Shown: one piece after another, positions 45,601 through 60,600 of the stretch
How the letters are laid out: every line of letters starts with the position of its first letter
Numbering within the stretch: position 1 is the first letter of the stretch
Assembly (NCBI RefSeq): GCF_001907695.1
Contig: NZ_KV880638.1
Span: 620,882-684,881 of the forward strand
Direction of reading: 5' to 3'
Origin: Thalassospira sp. TSL5-1
Lineage (GTDB): Bacteria > Pseudomonadota > Alphaproteobacteria > Rhodospirillales > Thalassospiraceae
DNA length: 64,000 bases
Notes under the pieces: generated by a model
Databases searched by the model: none
Seen by the model: only the letters and a program-made list of their open reading frames with translations
Told to the model about the DNA's origin: nothing
Made by a program: the position numbers and the translations under genes

Positions 45601-48600
45601 ACAACGGTGCTGGCTCGGATAGCAGCAACACGGACGGATCGGGGGATACGTCTGGCAGTGCAGGCGATGCAACGTCAGGTGACGGTACTGCGTCGGGTGA
45701 GTCGGGCGGTGACGCGACCGGTGGGTCTTCGGGGGATGACACCACAGGGTCCGGCACGACCGGCGGAGAAACCGGATCAAGCGACAATGGCGGCACCGAA
45801 ACGGGCTCTGGCAGCGGCGATGCGGGTGGTTCGGACGGCGCGGAAAACAACGGTGCGGGTTCGGATAGCGGCAACACGGATGGATCGGGGGAGACGTCCG
45901 GCAATACAGGCGATGCAACGTCAGGTGATGGTACTGCGTCGGGTGAGTCGGGCAGTGACGCGACCAGTGGGTCTTCGGGGGAGGACACGACGGGTTCGGA
46001 TGCGACGGGCGATGATGCGGGCACTGAAAGCGGGGCTGGCGATGCGTCTGGGGATACATCTGGCAGTGCGGGTGATGAAACGTCTGATGATGGCTCCGCC
46101 GGTGGCGAGACCGGCCAGAGCGACAGCGGCAATGCGCAGGCCGAAGATGGTTCGGATGGCACAGACGGCACGACGCAAAACGATAATGAGCCGACCCGCG
46201 GGCGCGATGTTGTGCATGGCAGCACCGGGGCCGATACCCTCGCCGGTGCTGATGGTGATGACACGCTGAAAGGCGGGGATGGCGACGACGTTCTCGATGG
46301 TGGCAATGGCAACGACATTTTGCAGGGCGGCGACGGGAATGACACAGCCGTCGGTGGCAATGGCGATGACGTTTTGCAGGGTGGCGATGGCGACGATCTG
46401 CTGGACGGCGGTGCGGGCAATGACATCGTTCAGGGCGGGGCTGGTAATGACAGCCTGATTGGCGGCACCGGTGATGACGTTGTTCAGGGCGGGGCTGGCG
46501 ACGATTATTTGCGCGGCGGTCTGGGTGATGACCAGCTACAGGGCGGCGCCGGGACCGATACGGTTGATTATAGCGACGCTGTTTCCGGTGTGCGGGTTGA
46601 CCTGGCTCATGAAACCGCCACGGGTGGTGCGGGCAATGATATTGTCCAGATGGTTGAAAATGTCCAGGGTTCCGCCTTTGACGACCATTTGACCGGCGAT
46701 GATGGCAATAACGTGCTGTCGGGTGGGGATGGCATTGACACCCTGACCGGCGGGGCGGGCGACGATACCCTGACCGGCGGTGCCGGGGTGGATGACATTC
46801 AACTGACCGAAGGTTTTGGCAACGATACGGTAACTGATTTTGAAGTCGGGGCCGATATTATTGACCTGTCACGTCTGGCGGTACCGGATTTTGCCACCCT
46901 GCAGGGCATGATGCAGGATGACGGCAACGGCAATACCGTGATTGATTTTGGCGATGACGGTACGCTGACGCTGCAAAATGTTGAATCATCGAGCCTGACC
47001 CAGGACAGCTTCCGTGGCTTTGGCCGGATCTTTGCCGATGATGCCGACGATACGGTGGCGGGGACCGGAGGCGACGATGCTATTTATGGTTTCGAGGGTG
47101 ACGATACCCTGCAGGGCGGCGAAGGCAATGATGTGCTGTCTGGCGGGGATGGCAACGATACCCTAAGCGGCGGATCGGGCGATGATACCCTGCGCGGCGA
47201 AGAGGGTACTGATACAGTTGATTATTCCGATGCGCCGGGCAGTGTGACCGTTGACCTGGCCGCAGGCACCGCAACGGGTGCGGCGGGTAATGATGTGCTG
47301 GACCGCATTGAAAACGTCATTGGGTCGGATTTTGACGATACCATTACGGGGGATGATGGTGTTAACCAGCTTCAGGGTGGGGCTGGCGATGATGTGATCA
47401 CCGGGGCTGGTGGCAATGATGTGCTGGATGGCGGAGCCGGGAATGATACCTTCTTTGGCGAAGCTGGCAATGACACCTATATTGGCGGCAGTGGGACCGA
47501 TACCCTTGATCTGAGCGCGCGGGAAGCCGCACAGAACGTTGACTTGAACGCCGGGACAGCCACGGACAGTGCCACGGGCGAGGTTGATCGCCTGAGCGGT
47601 ATTGAAAACATCACGACCGGCAGTGGTAATGATGTCGTTATAGGCAATAGTGCGGATAACGTCATTCAGACCGGCGCTGGCGATGACGTGCTGTCGGGCG
47701 GTGGCGGCAACGATGTGCTCGACGGTGGCGAAGGCAATGACACCGTCAGCTATGCGGGTGGCGAGGCGGTTCATGTTGATCTGGCAGCAGGCACGGCTGA
47801 TCTGGCATCGGGCCATCAGACACTTTTCAATATTGAAAATGTCATCGGGTCAAATGGCGATGACATTATTGCCGGGAATGAGGACGATAATATCCTTGCG
47901 GGTGGTGCCGGTAACGACACCCTGAGCGGCGGGGGTGGCGATGATACCCTGCAGGGTGGTTCGGGCTCCGATACGGTTGATTATTCGGCCAGCACTGCGG
48001 ATTTGGCGATCAATCTTGCCGATGGAACCGCCACTGGCGAGGGCAATGACACCTTGTCGGGCATTGAAAATGTGATTGCCGGCAGTGGTGATGACATCAT
48101 TCATGGTGATGGCGGGGCCAATACTATCGATGCCGGAGCTGGCAATGATACGGTCTTTGGCAGTGCAGGTTCGGATGTACTCGAGGGTGGCAGCGGTCGA
48201 GATACCCTGTCCTTTGGCGATGTTGATGGCGTGAGCCTCGATATTGGCAATGGTACGGCCACTGTTGGCGGTGATGTTACCCGTTTCTCGGGTTTTGAAG
48301 AATATGAGGGCTCCGCCGGGGCTGATACCCTGGTTGGTGGCGATGGCAGTGATACCATCCGCGCCGGGGCGGGCAACGACACCCTTGATGGCGGGGCTGG
48401 TGATGACGTGCTGTCGGGCGGGGCCGGGGCGGATACATTTGTTGTCTCGGCCGAGAGCGGCAATGACCTGATTACCGATTTTGACCCGAGCCAGGATGTG
48501 CTGGACCTTCAGGGGCTGGACGGGCTGGAGCTGTTTTCCGACGTTGCGCCGATGATTGGCGAAAATGCCGATGGCTTTGCCACCATTACCGTGGGCGATA

Positions 48601-51600
48601 GCGTCATTACGCTGGAAAATGTCAGCCCGGATGACCTGACATACCGGAATTTTGCCGGTATTCGCTCGCTGGAGGGCACGCCGGATGCCGATATTCTGAA
48701 CGGCACCGATCGCAGCGATGTGATTGATGGTCTGGCATCAGATGACACGATTAACGGTTTTGCCGGGAATGACAGCCTGATCGGTGGCGACGGCAATGAC
48801 ACGATCAGCGGCGGTGATGGCAATGACATGATTTCGGCCGGCGACGGCAACGACGTCGTTTCGGGTGATGCAGGTAACGACATCATTGATGGTGGTGCGG
48901 GCAATGATTCCCTGTCGGGGGATGACGGTGCCGATACCATCGCTGCAGGGGATGGCAGTGACGTTATTTCCGGTGGTGCCGGTGACGATATTATTGATGG
49001 TGGCGATGGTACTGACACAGCGACATATCGCAACGCCACGGGTAGCGTGAATGTCAGCCTTGCAGATGGTACCGCCACTGGTGCCGCCGGGAATGACAGC
49101 CTGAGCAATATCGAAAACCTGGATGGTTCCGGTTTTGATGACATTCTCTCAGGCGATGCCGGGGACAATATTCTGTCGGGCAATGCTGGTAATGACACCC
49201 TGTATGGCGGGGCTGGTGATGACGTGCTGCGGGGCGGCACGGGCAGTGATAATGCCGATTACAGTGATGCCGATGGTTCGGTGAATGTGGACTTGACCGC
49301 TGGAACAGCCACCGGGGCCGCGGGCAATGACACCCTGAGCGACATTGAGAATGTAACCGCCGGTAATGGCGACGACATTTTGCAGGGGAATGATCAGGCC
49401 AATATCCTGTCGGGTGGGGCCGGGAATGACACCCTTTCGGGCGCTGAAGGGAATGATACCCTGATTGGTGGTGCCGGGGCCGATACGCTGGCGGGTGGTG
49501 CTGGCGATGATATGCTTACCGGTGGCAGCGGTGCCGACCAGTTTGTGTTCGGGCCGGATGAAGGCAACGACACGATTACCGATTTCAATCCGGCAGAAGA
49601 CATGATCGATCTGTCGGGCTTTGGTCTGCCGAACTGGGAAGCCTTGCGCCTGGCCATTGGCAGCAATGAGGCCGGAGATGCGGTTATTCGCCTGGATGGG
49701 CAGGAACTGACCCTGACCGGTGTGTCGCCCGATGCGCTGAGTGCCGCGAATTTCAACGATATTGCCTCGCTGGGGGCTACCGAAAATGCCGACACCCTCA
49801 CCGGTACCGATTTTGCCGAAATGATTGATGGCCTGGCCGGGGATGACGTGATTTCCGGCGGTGGCGGGGACGATGTTATCCTGGGTGGTGCGGGTAATGA
49901 TACGCTTGAGGGCGGTGCGGGCAATGACAGCCTGGATGGCGGTAGCGGACAGGATATGGTCGATTATGCGTCCGGGCGCGGGGTTACGGTTAATCTGGCG
50001 GATGGCACGGCGACCCTGCAGGGGGGCGAAACCGATAGTCTGACCTCGATCGAGGATGTGAACGGGTCGTCCTCGGCCGATACGATCATTGGCAATGATG
50101 CTGACAATACGCTTTTGGGCAATGCCGGGAATGACAGTCTTTCCGGTGGTGCTGGCAATGACATGCTTTCGGGGGGAGACGGTGCAGACCGCCTGGATGG
50201 GGGCACCGGCAATGATACCCTGGACGGTGGTGCGGGCAATGACACCCTTTCGGCCGGGGCGGGTGATGACAGCCTGTCGGGCGGGGCGGGCGACGACCTG
50301 CTGCGTGGCGGTGCGGGTAATGACAGCATCGATGGCGGCGACGGCAACGATACGGTTACCTTTGACGATGCCAGCGGCGGTGTAACTGCTGACCTTGTGA
50401 CGGGCCAGGCCACCGGGGTTGATGGCACGGATAGCCTTCGCAATATCGAAAATCTGACCGGGTCGGATTTTGACGATGTGCTGGCCGGGGATGACCAGAA
50501 CAATGTTCTGTCGGGCGGTGCTGGCAATGATGTGCTTGACGGGCGTGGTGGAGACGATACCCTTTCGGGCGGGCTGGGCGATGACACGATTACGGGCGGC
50601 GCGGGGAACGATACCGTCAGCTATGAAAATGCTGGCAATGAGGGTGTGACGGTTGACCTCGCGGCCGGAACGGCAAGTGGTGCCGATGGCAATGATACCC
50701 TAAGCGGCATTGAAAACATTACCGGATCGGACGGAAGCGACGTTTTGACCGGTGATGACGGGGTCAATGTGATCTCGGCAGGCGCAGGGGACGACACCTT
50801 GCGCGGCGGGGCCGGGGATGACACCCTTTCGGGCGGTGACGGGGCGGACCTGTATAAGGTTGCGGCGAATGACGGGCATGACGTTGTTACCGATTTCAAT
50901 GTCGCAACCGACCGTATCGATGTGGGTGAACTGGACGTTGATACCTATGGTCGCCTGCGCGAAAACATGACCGTCGATGGTGACGGCAATCTGGTGATTG
51001 ACCTGGGTGACGGCACCAGCATGACCCTGCAGGGTGTGGGTCTGGACGATATTTCGGCATCCAATTTTGTCGGTATTCACGATATTTCCGGCACGTCGGG
51101 CGATGATATCCTGATCGGAACGTCTGGCAATGACACCATGTCGGGCCTGGAAGGCAATGACACCCTGATCGGCCTGGATGGTGATGATTTCATGCTGGGC
51201 GGGGATGGTGATGACCAGCTGACCGGCGGGGCCGGGAACGATTTCATCGATGGGGGCGCGGGGACTGATACCGCCCATTATGATGATGCCAATGGGAATG
51301 TAACCGTCGATCTGGCGCAGGGAACGGCCAGCGGTGCCGAGGGGAGCGACACCCTGACCGGCATTGAAAATGTGGTTGCCGGTGCCGGCAACCACATTTT
51401 GCGCGGTGATGGCGGCAGCAATATTCTCGATGGTGGTGCCGGGGACGATACGCTGGCTGGTGCAGGCGGCGACGATACCCTGTTTGGCGGGAGCGGCAAG
51501 GATATGGCCGATTACCGTGCGGCAGGCGGGTCGGTAAATGTTGATCTGGAAAACATGACCGCCACCGGGGCAGATGGCAACGATACCCTGGTCAATATCG

Positions 51601-54600
51601 AGGATATTTCCGGCAGCCAGTTTAACGATATTCTGGCCGGCAGCACGGTGGATAACGTGATTTCCGCCAATAATGGTGATGACACGATTATTGGCAGTGA
51701 AGGCAATGATACCCTGCGGGGTGGGGCGGGAACGGACACCGTTGCTTATGGTAATGCCAGCGGGGCGATGACCATTAACCTGGCGCAGAGTACCGCGACC
51801 GGGATGGGCACCGACAGTCTTGAATCGATTGAAAATGCCAGCGGGTCGCGGTTTAACGACACCATAACGGGGGATAAACAGGCCAATATCCTAAGCGGTC
51901 TTGACGGCAATGATACCCTGTCGGGCGGCGAGGGTGATGACACCCTGCTGGGCGGTGCTGGCGATGACATGCTTGATGGCGGTGCCGGTTCGGATGTGAT
52001 CGATGGTGGCGATGGCGTTGATACCGTCAGCTATGCCGGTGAACAGGGCAAGGGTGTTGTCGCCGATCTTTCGCTTGGCACCGCTGTTACGACAAGTGGT
52101 ACCGACAGCCTGAGCAATATCGAAAACCTGATTGGTTCGGCCGGGAATGACATTCTGGGCGGTAACGATGCCACCAATACGCTGTCAGGCGGGGCGGGGA
52201 ATGACACGCTGCTGGGCAGTGCTGGCGATGACGTATTGCAGGGTGGCGCAGGCAATGACACGGTTGATTATGGCAATGTCGGTTCCGGGGTGAATGTTGA
52301 TCTGGCGGATGGCACGGCCATTGGTGACTTTGGCAACCAGACGCTTGACAGTATTGAAAATGTAACCGGCAGCGCGTTTGACGACCAGCTTTCGGGGACC
52401 AGTGCGGCCAATATCATGCGTGGTGGTGCCGGGAATGACACCATCAATGCCCTGGGCGGCAACGATACTGTTTTCGGCGGTGAAGGTAACGATACCATCG
52501 ATGCCGGGGCGGGGAATGACACCGTTTCGGGTGGTGCTGGCGACGATATTCTTGATGGCGGTACTGGCAACGATACCCTGGATTATAGTGCTGCCAATGG
52601 GGCGGTAAATGTTGATCTGGCGGCGGGAACCGCCAGCGGTGCCGATGGCAATGATGTTGTGTCCGGTTTTGAAAATGTCATCGGCTCGGGTTTTGATGAT
52701 GTTCTGGCCGGTAACGATGCCAATAACGTGCTTTCGGGCGGGGAGGGCGACGATACGCTGACCGGCGGTGCGGGCAATGACATCCTGGATGGCGGGGCGG
52801 GGGATGACCGCTTCCTTGGCGAAGCGGGGGATGATTCCTATATCGGCGGCGAAGGCCACGATGTGCTGGATTACAGCGATGCCAATGGCGGGCTGAATAT
52901 CAACCTGGATACATTAACGGCCAGCGGTGGCGATATCGGCCAGGACCATTTTAGCGGGATCGAGGAAGTTATCGGGTCCGATTATGCCGATACCTTTAGC
53001 GGCAGTGCTGCTGCCGATACCCTGCATGCCGGGGCTGGCAATGACACCATTTCGGGTGGGGCCGGCAATGATGTGCTGGTTGGCGATGCCGGCGATGACT
53101 TTTTGCGTGGCGGGGCCGGGGCCGACACCATTGATGGCGGCGATGGCATTGATACTGTCAGTTACGATACAGCAACTTCGGGCGTAACAGGCGACCTTTC
53201 CACCGGGCAGGTCAGCGGCGGTGATTCCGACCGTCTGATCAATGTTGAAAATATTGATGGTTCGGCCTTTGACGACGTGCTGAGCGGCGATAGCGGCGAT
53301 AACGTCCTGACCGGTGGGGCAGGCAATGACATATTGTCGGGTGGTGCCGGGAATGACGTGCTGCTGGGCGGTGCCGGTGACGACACGCTTTCGGGGGGTG
53401 CGGGTGTTGACACCCTGGATGGTGGCGCGGGCGTTGATACACTTGATATATCGGCCCAGGGCGGTGACCAGGTTGTTGATCTGGCAGCAGGCACAGTGAC
53501 CATTGACGGTGAGACCGACAGCATCGCCAATATTGAAAACATCACCACCGGGGATGGTAACGATATTATCACCGGGGATGATGGTGCCAACGTGATTATG
53601 GCCGGTGCCGGTGACGACACGATTGATGGCGGGGACGGCATTGATACCGCGTCCTATCGCAATGTTGACGGATCGGTCATGGTGGATATGTCCGCCGGTA
53701 CGGTCAGTGGCAGCCAGGCCGGGCTCGACCAGCTCAGCAATATTGAAATTGTTGAAGGTACGGACAATGCCGACAGCTTCCTCGGCAGTTCGGGCAGCGA
53801 TACCTTTATCGGCGGTGCCGGGGATGACTGGTTTGATGCCGGTACTGGCGATGACCGCCTCACGCTGGGGGCGGGCAAGGATACGGTTGTCTTTAATCCC
53901 GGTGATGGCAACGACACGATTACCGATTTCGAGGTTGGCGGCGATGTTATTGACCTGACGGCCTTTAACATTGGTGGCTTTGATGCCCTGAAATCGATGT
54001 TTGGCACCGATGCCAACGGGAATCTGACCATCAGCCTGAATGGCCGTGACAGCATCACGCTTCTGAATGTCAATGCCGACAGCCTGAGCGCGGATAACTT
54101 CAAGGGTGTTGATGTTCAGCTTGGCACCGATGAGGTCGATATCCTGACCGGCACCGATGGCAGCGATGTGATCAATGCGCTGGACGGGGATGATACCGTT
54201 TCGGCAGGCCTGGGCGATGACCGCGTTATTGGCGGCGGCGGCAATGATACCCTGGATGGTGGCGCGGGGAATGATACCCTGGCCGGGGGGGCGGGTGATG
54301 ATGACCTGCAAGGGGGCGACGGCATTGATACCGCCGATTACGCCAATGAAAGCCGCGGTATTTCGGCCAGCCTGCAGGACAATACCGTTACCGGCGGGGA
54401 CGGGAATGATACCCTTGATGGCATTGAAAACATTACCGGCACGGTGTTTGAAGATACCCTGCAAGGTGATGCAGGCGATAACGTCCTAAGCGGTCTTTCG
54501 GGCGATGATGTGCTGGAAGGTGGCGAGGGCAACGACACCCTTTTGGGCGGTGATGGCAGCGATACGGCCGATTTCTCGGCCGCCAATCAGGGTGTTCATG

Positions 54601-57600
54601 TTGATCTGGGCCAAGGTACTGCCACCGGCCAGGGCACTGATACGCTAGATAGCGTCGAGAATGTTACGGGTTCGGATTTCAATGATGTGATTGTTGGCTC
54701 GTCGGCGGACAACACCATCATGGCTGGCGGTGGTAATGACGCCATTGATACCGGTGATGGTGATGACGTGATTGATGCCGGATCGGGTGCCGATGACATC
54801 AATGCCGGGGCCGGTAACGACACCATTGCGGGTGGTGCGGGCGATGACGCGATCGATGCCGGGGCGGGCAACGACACCCTGCGCGGCGGCGAGGGTGATG
54901 ACGTTCTGCAGGGCAATGACGGGCAGGACTGGATTTACGGTGATGCCGGGGACGACATCATTGATGGCGGCGAGGGCGACCATGACACGGCGGACTATTC
55001 CGAAGTCGATGGCCCGGTTGTTGTTGACCTGAAAAACCAGTATGCCACCGGTGCCGGGGGCAATGATATTGTGCGCAATATCGAACATGTGATTGGCACC
55101 GACTATGCCGATACCCTGATTGGCAGCGATGGTGTGACCACACTGGATGGCGGGTCGGGCGATGACACCCTGATCGGCGGGGCGTCCGATGACGTGATCA
55201 TTACCGGCGATGGCAATGATATGGTTGTCGTTAAGCCCGGTGGCGGTAGCGACAATGTTGTCGATTTTGACCCCGAACATGACAAAATCGACCTTTCGGC
55301 CTATGGCATTGAAACCTATGAAGAACTGTCGGATCGGATATTTACCGATGCGTCGGGCAATGTGGTTATTTCCCTCTCTCCTGATGAAACCCTGACCCTT
55401 GAAGGCGTTGATATCAACGATCTGGGGCCGGGTAATTTCTATGGCTATAGCACCATCGAAGGGACCGAATTTGATGATGTCCTGAATGGCAGCCAGCTTG
55501 GCGATGAGATTAATGCGCTGGCTGGTGATGACGTTATCGATGGCAAAAATGGTGATGATGTTATTAATGCCGGTGCGGGTGATGATACCCTGATTGGCGG
55601 CGCGGGTGACGATACGTTGCGCGGTGGCGAAGGCAACGATACCGCCGATTACAGTGCCGAGAATGACCCGGTTACGGTTGATCTTGCGGCTGGTACGGCA
55701 AGCGGTGCCGCGGGTAATGACGTTCTGGACAGCATTGAAAATGCGACCGGCGGGGCGGGCGATGACGTTCTGACTGGCGATGAAAACGCCAATATTCTGG
55801 ATGGCGGTGCCGGGGATGATACGGTTCTGGGCGCTGGTGGCGATGATACGCTGATTGGCGGCGTGGGTAACGACACCGTTTCTTACGAAGATGCCCAGGG
55901 TGGTGTCACGGTTGATCTGGCTGCCGGAACCGCGACAGGGGCGGCGGGGAACGATACCCTGTCGGGCTTTGAAAATGTTGACGGTTCGGATTTTGACGAC
56001 ACCCTAAACGGTAATGACCAGGATAACGTTATTTCCGGTGGCGCCGGGGATGACAAGCTTTCGGGCGGTGCAGGCAACGACACCCTTTTGGGCGGCGCGG
56101 GCAACGACACCCTGCAAGCCGGTAGCGGCGATGACACGCTGGTCGGTGGCGATGGCCGCGATATTGCCGATTATAGTGATCGCACCACGCCGGTTGAGGC
56201 CGACCTGGCCGATGGCACGGCCAATACGGCAGACGGTAACGATACCCTGACGGACATTGAAGGTCTGACCGGTGGCGCCGGGGATGATACCCTTGCCGGG
56301 TCGAATGGCGATAATGTGCTGACCGGTGGGGCAGGCGATGACAGCCTGTTTGGCCGTGATGGTGCCGATACCCTGGCCGGTGGCCTGGGGGCCGACCTGA
56401 TTGATGCCGGGGCGGGTGATGACGTCCTGAAATTTGAAGGTGATGCCGTTGCCGATGAAGGTGACAGCACGGACAATGTTGGCAGTCCGACCCATGCGGG
56501 CACGGGCGAAATTGCCGATATTTCCGGCAAAAACCTGTCGGCTGACAGCTTTGTTGGTGGCGAGGGCAACGACACCCTGGTGGCGGGGGATGGCGATGAT
56601 GCCATTATCCTGGATCGCGACCATGCCAATGGCGGCGCGTACCAGCCATCGATTGTCGATATTGAAAATATCCAGGCCGGTGACGGCAACGACGTTGTTG
56701 ACCTGACCAGCGAAAAATTCAGCTATGGCAATGTCACCATCGATGGCGGTGCGGGCGATGATGTGCTGTGGGCCAATGATGGCGATGATGTTATTTCGGG
56801 CGGAACCGGCAATGACACCATTCGCGGCGGGGCCGGGGATGACACCATCGATGGCGGCGAAGGCAATGATACGCTTGCCGGTGATGCCGGGAATGACACC
56901 CTGAAGGGTGGTGCCGGTGACGATACCCTTGCGGGCGGCACTGGTGATGACGTGCTGGATGGTGGCGCGGGCGATGATGTGCTGCTGGGCGGCGAGGGTG
57001 TCGATACCCTGCTGGGCGGCGCTGGCAACGACCAGTTGGATGGCGGCACCGGCAATGATGTGATTGACGGTGGTGCTGGCGATGATGTGATTAAAGCCGG
57101 TGCCGGGGATGATGTGCTTTCGGGTGGTGAGGGCCGCGATACCCTGGATATGGGCGATGCCCACGGCGCACAGATTGACCTTGCCGCCGGGACGGCATCG
57201 TCCGATGCCACGGGCACGGACAGCATTGATGGCTTTGAAAATGTGACTGCCACCGATGGGGATGACACCATTACCGGCAGTGATGATGCCAACACCATTG
57301 ATGCCGGGGCAGGCAATGATACCATTTCTGCCGGGGCGGGTGATGACCATGTCATGGCGGGCAGCGGCGATGACGTGGTGGCAATTGATGCCGGTGACGA
57401 TACCCTTGAAGGTGGCGACGGCGTTGATACGCTTGACCTTTCAAATGCGCAGGGCGATGTAACGGTTGGCCTTGCCGCCGGGACCGCCAATGGCGATCAA
57501 ACCGGGTCGGACAAGATCAGCGGGTTTGAAAACATTACCGGGTCCGCACAGAATGACCAGCTTACCGGTGATGCCGGAGCCAATACCATCGACGGTGGTG

Positions 57601-60600
57601 CGGGTGACGACAGCCTGGATGGTGGCGCCGGGGATGACCGTCTGTTGGGCGGTGATGGCAATGACGTCATTGATGGTGGAGCCGGAAATGATGTGCTTAC
57701 CGGCGGGGCCGGGAATGACACATTTGTTTTTGGCGATGGCACCGATCAAGACATCGTGACCGACTTTACGCCAGGCGAAGATGTGATTTCCCTGCCCGAC
57801 AGCAACGTTACTACCTGGGCTGAACTGCAGCCATTTTTGGGCAGCAATGATGCCGGTGATGCGGTGATTACCCTGCCGATGGGCGGAACGGTAACGCTGA
57901 GCGGTGTGGCCCTGGAAAACCTGAATGCCGATTGTTTCGTTGGTGTTGGCAACAGTGCCACCGAGGGGGATGATTCCCTGGATGGTAGCAGCGGTGATGA
58001 CACCATTGATGCCGGTTCGGGCGACGATACCCTGAGCGGTGGCGATGGCAGCGACACGCTGGGCGGTGATGCCGGTGACGATACCATCGATGGTGGTGAC
58101 GGGAATGACAGCTTGGGCGGCGGCGATGGTTCCGACACGCTGGATGGCGGGTCTGGTGACGACACCATCGACGGCGGCAGTGGCGATGACACGGTTGCGG
58201 GCGGCGATGGCAACGACACGCTGGGCGGCGGCGAAGGCCGCGATACCGTTTCCGGCGGTGCCGGCGACGATGTCCTGAAATTTGAACATGATCATACCGG
58301 CACAAATGCGGACAGCACCAACAATGTTGGGAGCCCTGGCGTTGCCGGAACCGGTGACGTTGCCAGCCTGAAGGATGCGGGCCTGAGCGACGATGTCTTT
58401 GACGGGGGTGAAGGTGTTGACACCCTGATGGGCACATCGGGCAAGGATGCGATTATCCTTGATAATGATCACAGCGCAGGCAGCACCGGCACCCCGGGTA
58501 TTGTTGATGTTGAAGTCATCAATACCGGCGCGGGCGATGACGTGGTGGACCTGACATCGTCCAAATTCGGCTATGGCGATGTTACGGTTGATGGCGGCAC
58601 GGGCAACGATACGCTGTGGACCAACCAGGGCAACGACACCATTGCTGCCGGTGATGGCAATGATGCGGTACATGCCGGGGCCGGGAATGATACGGTTTTG
58701 GGCGGTGCCGGGAATGACAGCCTCAATGGTGGCGTCGGCGATGACAGCGTTGATGGTGGCCTTGGCAATGACAGCCTTGCCGGTGGTGATGGCAACGACA
58801 TCCTGACCGGTGGTGCGGGTGACGACACCCTTGATGGCGGGGCTGGCAATGACAGCCTGTCGGGTGGCGATGGCCAGGACATTGTTGCCGATGGTGCCGG
58901 GAATGACGTTGTTTCGGGTGGTGCTGGCAATGACACGCTGGTGGCCGGTGCCGGGGATGATACCCTTTCGGGTGATGGCGGGTTTGATACCCTGGATATG
59001 TCCCAGGCGCAGTCCGGCGCGGTGGTGAACCTTGCCGATGGTACCGCGTCCTCGAACGAGACTGGTAATGATACCCTAAGCGGGATTGAGAATGTTACCG
59101 GCGGCGCCGGGCGTGACTTCCTGACCGGGAATGATGTTGGCAACCGCCTGGATGGCGGTGCCGGACATGACGTGATCACCGGTGGTGCCGGGGCCGACCA
59201 TTTGATTGGCGGCAGCGGCAGTGACGTGCTTGATGGCGCAGCCGGAAATGACAGCATCGATGCCGGAACCGGCGATGACTGGGTTTATGCCGGTGCCGGT
59301 GATGATATCCTGAACGGCGATGCCGGGATCGATACCCTGGATATGAGCCGCGCTTCCGGTCCGGTCAGTGTCGACCTTGCCGCAGGCCAGGCCAGCAGTG
59401 CCTCGACCGGCAATGACACGGTTTCGGGGTTTGAAAATGTGGTTGGCGGTACCGGCAATGACACGCTTCTGGGCGGTGCCGGGGCCAATTCGCTGTTTGG
59501 TGGGGCCGGTGATGACCTGCTCGATGGTGGATTGGGCAATGACACCCTGACCGGTGGGGACGGAAACGATATTTTCCGCTTCGCTGATGGCACGGATCAT
59601 GATGTTGTCACCGATTTCACACCGGGCGAAGATACCATTTCCCTGCCCGATAGCGGCTATGTCAGCTGGACGCAATTGCGCGAGCAGATGCATGATGACG
59701 GGCATGGCAATACCATCATCAACCTGCCAGCGGGCGGTACCATTCTGTTGCAGGGCGTGGCACTTGGCAGCCTGGGGGCGGATGATTTTGTCAATATCGC
59801 CGATGGCGGCACCAATTTTGACGATACCCTTGCCGGTGGCGAAGGGGATGACGAAATTGACGGCTTGGACGGGAATGACACCATTTCTGGCGGTAGCGGC
59901 GACGATACGCTGGGCGGTGATGCCGGAAACGACACCCTGTCGGGCGGGGCCGGTGACGACACGCTGAATGGCGGTGACGGCAATGACAGTCTGTCGGGCG
60001 ATGCCGGGAATGATACATTGTCCGGTGGCGCCGGGGATGACAGCCTGTCGGGCGGCTCTGGCGATGACACGCTAAGCGGTGGTGACGGCAATGATACCCT
60101 GGGCGGAGGCGAAGGTACCGACCAGATCGACGGTGGTGCGGGCGATGACGTCCTGCAATTTAATGGCGATGATACAGCCCCGACGGGCACGACGACGGAA
60201 AACCAGGGCAGCCCGGGTGTCGCTGGCACGGGTGATCTGGCCGATATTGGCAATCATGCCATGAGCGCGGACAGCTTTGTCGGCGGAGAAGGCAACGATA
60301 CCCTGCAGCTTTCGGGTGGCAATGATGCACTGGCGCTGGACGGCGCCAAACTGGGCCTGGGTGGGGATGGTGCAACCGAAACCCGCAATTTTGGCCTGAC
60401 GGGTTCTGGCAGTGATGCGGAGGTCAAAGCGGCATGGTCGGGTGCCGGGCTTTATGCCTATGACTTTGGCGTGTCGGTCACGGATGAAAGTGGCAAGCTG
60501 AATCTGGCCGCCGGGACTGATGCCATCGCCTATGACAAATATGGTATTGGCAATAGCGGCGGGAAACCGGCCGGCGATCAGATCAACCATGATGCCCAGA

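Noticed and set aside
43700..46426. Long minus-strand open frames of about 800-900 codons, and a plus-strand frame at 43582-46269, over the RTX repeats
   Set aside because: They are frame shadows of the repetitive, GC-rich RTX gene; their sequences are low-complexity Ser/Pro or Arg/Ala and lack start signals. The many shorter minus-strand frames from 46.5 to 64 kb (Ile/Ala/Gly-rich or Pro/Ser-rich) have the same cause.
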